Positions 1 to 5,228 of a stretch of 5,228 bases of DNA are shown here, in pieces. This DNA is from Planococcaceae bacterium UBA3370 (GTDB lineage Bacteria > Bacillota > Bacilli > Bacillales_A > Planococcaceae). Below the pieces are notes generated by a model, which was not told the origin of the DNA, ran no database searches, and worked only from the letters and a program-made list of their open reading frames with translations. The position numbers and the translations under genes are program-made. The stretch is taken from assembly GCA_002360295.1 (NCBI GenBank), contig DEQI01000153.1, positions 2,283-7,510 on the forward strand, written 5' to 3'. How positions within the stretch are numbered: position 1 is the stretch's first letter; every line of letters begins with the position of its first letter.

Positions 1-68
1 ATCGAAGGCGTACATCCAGCGAGTAACACAGTCGCTACAATCGCTGACATCCAGCGAAATCGAATCAT
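1..68 (-). CDS. camS: Lipoprotein N-terminus, probable CamS family (partial)
   Basis: Only the first 22 codons are present; the gene runs off the window at base 1. The peptide starts MIRFRWMSAIVATVLLAGC. This is a classic lipoprotein signal peptide: a short n-region with Arg3 and Arg5, a hydrophobic stretch at residues 9-17, and a lipobox L16-A17-G18-C19, so signal peptidase II should cleave before Cys19 and the lipidated protein would sit on the outer face of the membrane. The start was chosen because AAAGGAG lies 9 bases upstream and because it keeps the positive n-region; Met7 is a less likely alternative. The product name rests on context: in Bacillus the gene after ligA is yerH, a CamS-family lipoprotein related to the enterococcal cAM373 pheromone precursor. 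The lipoprotein call is firm. The family call is inferred from gene order, because the mature domain is outside the window. Confidence 0.8.
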   Translation of the reverse strand, partial: MIRFRWMSAIVATVLLAGCTPS

Positions 69-77
69 TCGTCCAAA

Positions 78-82
78 CTCCT

Positions 83-84
<2 letters not shown>
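78..84 (-). promoter_or_regulatory. Shine-Dalgarno site of the camS-like gene
   Basis: AAAGGAG on the minus strand lies 9 bases before the ATG at 68-66. Its first two A residues are the last two bases of the ligA TAA stop codon (85-83). A ribosome finishing ligA therefore sits on the next initiation site, which favours translational coupling. Confidence 0.8.
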
Positions 85-4355
<4,271 letters not shown>

Positions 4356-4359
4356 TTTG

Positions 4360-4365
4360 CACCTC
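4360..4365 (-). promoter_or_regulatory. Shine-Dalgarno site of pcrA
   Basis: GAGGTG lies 4 bases before the pcrA ATG at 4355-4353 (6 bases if only GAGG is counted). It falls within the short leader of about 26 bases predicted for a transcript starting near 4381, so the internal promoter alone would give a translatable pcrA message. Confidence 0.75.
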
Positions 4366-4370
4366 GCTAA

Positions 4371-4384
4371 AACAAACGTTTGTT
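4371..4384. repeat. Perfect 14-bp palindrome AACAAACGTTTGTT
   Basis: AACAAACGTTTGTT is identical on both strands, centred between 4377 and 4378, in the pcrB-pcrA gap. It overlaps the LexA-type box (4373-4386), but its centre is shifted by 2 bases. It has no loop and is A+T-rich at its ends with no adjoining T run, so it is better read as a protein-binding site than as a terminator. Confidence 0.85.
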
Positions 4385-4386
4385 CT
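4373..4386 (-). promoter_or_regulatory. LexA (DinR) SOS box upstream of pcrA
   Basis: The minus strand reads AGAACAAACGTTTG. Against the Gram-positive LexA consensus CGAACRNRYGTTYG as I recall it, 13 of 14 positions agree; only the first base (A for C) differs. One half-site is the canonical GAAC; the other is GTTT, the weaker variant of GTTC. The box begins one base after the -10 hexamer of the predicted pcrA promoter and covers the predicted start site, a position where bound repressor would block initiation. In B. subtilis, pcrA and ligA are reported LexA regulon members, which fits. LexA binding itself is inferred here. Confidence 0.82.
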
Positions 4387-4387
4387 T

Positions 4388-4417
4388 ATTATAACGTAAC
4401 ACTTTTTACAGCATCAA
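4388..4417 (-). promoter_or_regulatory. Sigma-A-type promoter for pcrA-ligA-camS
   Basis: On the minus strand the -35 box is TTGATG (4417-4412, 4 of 6 consensus), followed by an 18-base spacer and a perfect -10 box TATAAT (4393-4388). The -10 overlaps the final TTA-TAA codons of pcrB, so the promoter lies entirely within the 3' end of that gene plus one base. Transcription would start near 4381, inside the LexA box, leaving a leader of about 26 bases with the pcrA ribosome binding site. This would let pcrA and its followers be induced without pcrB. Confidence 0.78.
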
Positions 4418-5081
4418 CTGTTTTTAATGCCGCCTGTAAATCTTCATATATGATATTGCCAACGACAACCGTATCTGCAATAGCCGCCATTTCCTTCGCT
4501 TGCTCAACAGAAGTAATACCACCACCGTAAAATAACTTAGTAGTAGTTAACACATTTTTCGTGGCACGTACTATCTCTACATCTCCGTAAGTACCACTAT
4601 ATTCTAAATAAAAAATAGGTAACTTGAAGTAGTTTTCCGCCATGCGTGCGTAAGCAATCACATCGTCTTCCGATAAATCGGTATTGGCACTTGTTGCCTG
4701 TGCCACTTTACAATCTGGATTTAACACACAGTAGCCTTCTGCAACAAGCTCTTCCCACACCATAATATCCCCGTATTCTTTGATCGCTGCATGGTGTAAA
4801 TCCTTGACCCATTTTGTTTCTGAACTATTTAAAACAGTAGGAATAAAATAATAATCATAACCTGGTGTCACTGATTCGACCGTTGAAATTTCAAGCGCAA
4901 TCGGCACAGTGTAACGACGCACACGCACTAAAATATCCAGTACATTATCAAGCGTGATACCATCCGTTCCTCCTACTAAAATAACATCCGTACCAGACTC
5001 ACATATTTTTTCTAAATCTTCATCCGAAATATTCTTTGCTGGATCAATTTTAAAGACATGGCGCCAATTTTGAAAATCCAT
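4389..5081 (-). CDS. pcrB: Heptaprenylglyceryl phosphate synthase PcrB
   Basis: PcrB joins heptaprenyl diphosphate (C35) to sn-glycerol-1-phosphate, giving an archaea-type ether lipid precursor. It is the bacterial homologue of archaeal geranylgeranylglyceryl phosphate synthase. The 230 residues form one TIM-barrel domain, the usual family size. Visible family motifs are FKIDP (10-14, with K11 and D13 at the substrate/Mg site), ESGTD (28-32), GGTDGIT (37-43), FIPTVLNS (79-86), [12 protein letters not shown] (114-125), FYLEYSG (157-163), the phosphate-binding YGGGI (185-189) and VVVGN (205-209). Ala99 aligns with the small residue in B. subtilis PcrB (A100) that leaves room for the long C35 chain, where archaeal enzymes have a bulky residue. 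The ATG follows AAGGTGG by 7 bases. Its role is unrelated to the DNA repair genes downstream; the linkage is conserved in Bacillus. The enzyme that makes glycerol-1-phosphate (AraM/EgsA type) is not in the window. Confidence 0.97.
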   Translation of the reverse strand: MDFQNWRHVFKIDPAKNISDEDLEKICESGTDVILVGGTDGITLDNVLDILVRVRRYTVPIALEISTVESVTPGYDYYFIPTVLNSSETKWVKDLHHAAIKEYGDIMVWEELVAEGYCVLNPDCKVAQATSANTDLSEDDVIAYARMAENYFKLPIFYLEYSGTYGDVEIVRATKNVLTTTKLFYGGGITSVEQAKEMAAIADTVVVGNIIYEDLQAALKTVDAVKSVTL

Positions 5082-5088
5082 CTTTTTC

Positions 5089-5095
5089 CCACCTT
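5089..5095 (-). promoter_or_regulatory. Shine-Dalgarno site of pcrB
   Basis: AAGGTGG on the minus strand lies 7 bases before the ATG at 5081-5079. It supports this start, which also places the conserved FKIDP motif at the residue position expected from B. subtilis PcrB. Confidence 0.75.
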
Positions 5096-5175
5096 AATTT
5101 TGTTTATATTTGCACTCTCAAGTATAACTGATTACGCCTAGAAAATCGCATACGCACATGATTCTCCCTACTCTA

Positions 5176-5204
5176 TTGATTAAGCTATTATACTTTTGTA
5201 AAAT
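5176..5204 (+). promoter_or_regulatory. Candidate outward-facing sigma-A promoter
   Basis: The plus strand has TTGATT (5176-5181, 4 of 6 to the -35 consensus), an ideal 17-base spacer, and TAAAAT (5199-5204, 5 of 6 to the -10 consensus). It would start transcription near 5211, away from pcrB and out of the window, implying a divergent neighbour. In A+T-rich DNA such matches arise by chance, so confidence is limited. The gene it would serve is not visible. Confidence 0.4.
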
Positions 5205-5228
5205 GACAAGCGTGTTGATTTACCTTTT

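Larger units (their letters stand above)
5082..5228. other. Non-coding region upstream of pcrB
   Basis: This A+T-rich stretch of 147 bases reaches the window edge. Apart from the pcrB ribosome binding site it holds a plus-strand promoter candidate (5176-5204). On the minus strand there are -10-like hexamers at 5192-5187 (TATAAT, perfect) and 5126-5121 (TATACT), but neither has a recognisable -35 box 16-18 bases upstream. TTGTCA at 5209-5204 is a good -35 but sits only 11 bases from TATAAT. I therefore cannot assign the pcrB promoter; it may lie here in a weak form or beyond the edge. No hairpin terminator or convincing gene end was seen. Confidence 0.6.

Noticed and set aside
12..57. 11-bp direct repeat ACATCCAGCGA at 12-22 and 47-57
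   Set aside because: Both copies fall inside the lipoprotein coding sequence in different frames (encoding RWM and LAGC), with no further copies; probably chance.
5121..5126. TATACT as the pcrB -10 box on the minus strand
   Set aside because: No hexamer resembling TTGACA lies 15-19 bases upstream and there is no extended -10 TG, so it is too weak to list as a promoter.
5180..5227. Possible C-terminal tail of a minus-strand gene ending at 5182-5180
   Set aside because: Only 15 codons are visible with no recognisable sequence, and other frames end nearby as well; no support either way.
5158..5228. Plus-strand open frame from ATG 5158 to the edge, hydrophobic (MILPTLLIKLLYF...)
   Set aside because: It has no ribosome binding site, starts upstream of the only promoter candidate on that strand, and is too short to judge.

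Overview
The window is a compact minus-strand operon of core Firmicutes genes, read from high to low coordinates: pcrB (5081-4389), pcrA (4355-2094), ligA (2083-83) and the first 22 codons of a lipoprotein gene, most likely camS/yerH (68 to beyond base 1). Gene order and protein sequences match the pcrB-pcrA-ligA-yerH cluster of Bacillus subtilis. The A+T-rich sequence, strong Shine-Dalgarno sites and this order point to Bacillales. A Lysinibacillus/Solibacillus-type relative is plausible, but I cannot prove the genus from the sequence.

Bases 5082-5228 are an A+T-rich non-coding stretch upstream of pcrB. It holds the pcrB ribosome binding site and a plausible sigma-A-type promoter pointing the other way, out of the window. 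No convincing pcrB promoter was found there. pcrB encodes a bacterial heptaprenylglyceryl phosphate synthase that makes an archaea-type ether lipid precursor. The 33-base pcrB-pcrA gap and the end of pcrB hold the most informative regulatory site: TTGATG, 18 bases, then a perfect TATAAT overlapping the pcrB stop codon, followed one base later by a near-consensus Gram-positive LexA (SOS) box. This suggests that pcrA, ligA and the downstream gene have their own DNA-damage-inducible promoter, independent of the lipid gene.

pcrA (UvrD/Rep-type DNA helicase with a C-terminal RNA-polymerase-binding Tudor-like domain) and ligA (NAD-dependent DNA ligase) are both complete, with all key motifs. Both act in repair and replication. 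The pcrA-ligA and ligA-camS junctions are only 10 and 14 bases long, and in each the upstream stop codon lies inside or against the next Shine-Dalgarno sequence, so translation is probably coupled.

I see no mobile element, CRISPR array, tRNA, rRNA, frameshift or undescribed gene system. It is a conserved housekeeping region, and its interest lies mainly in regulation.
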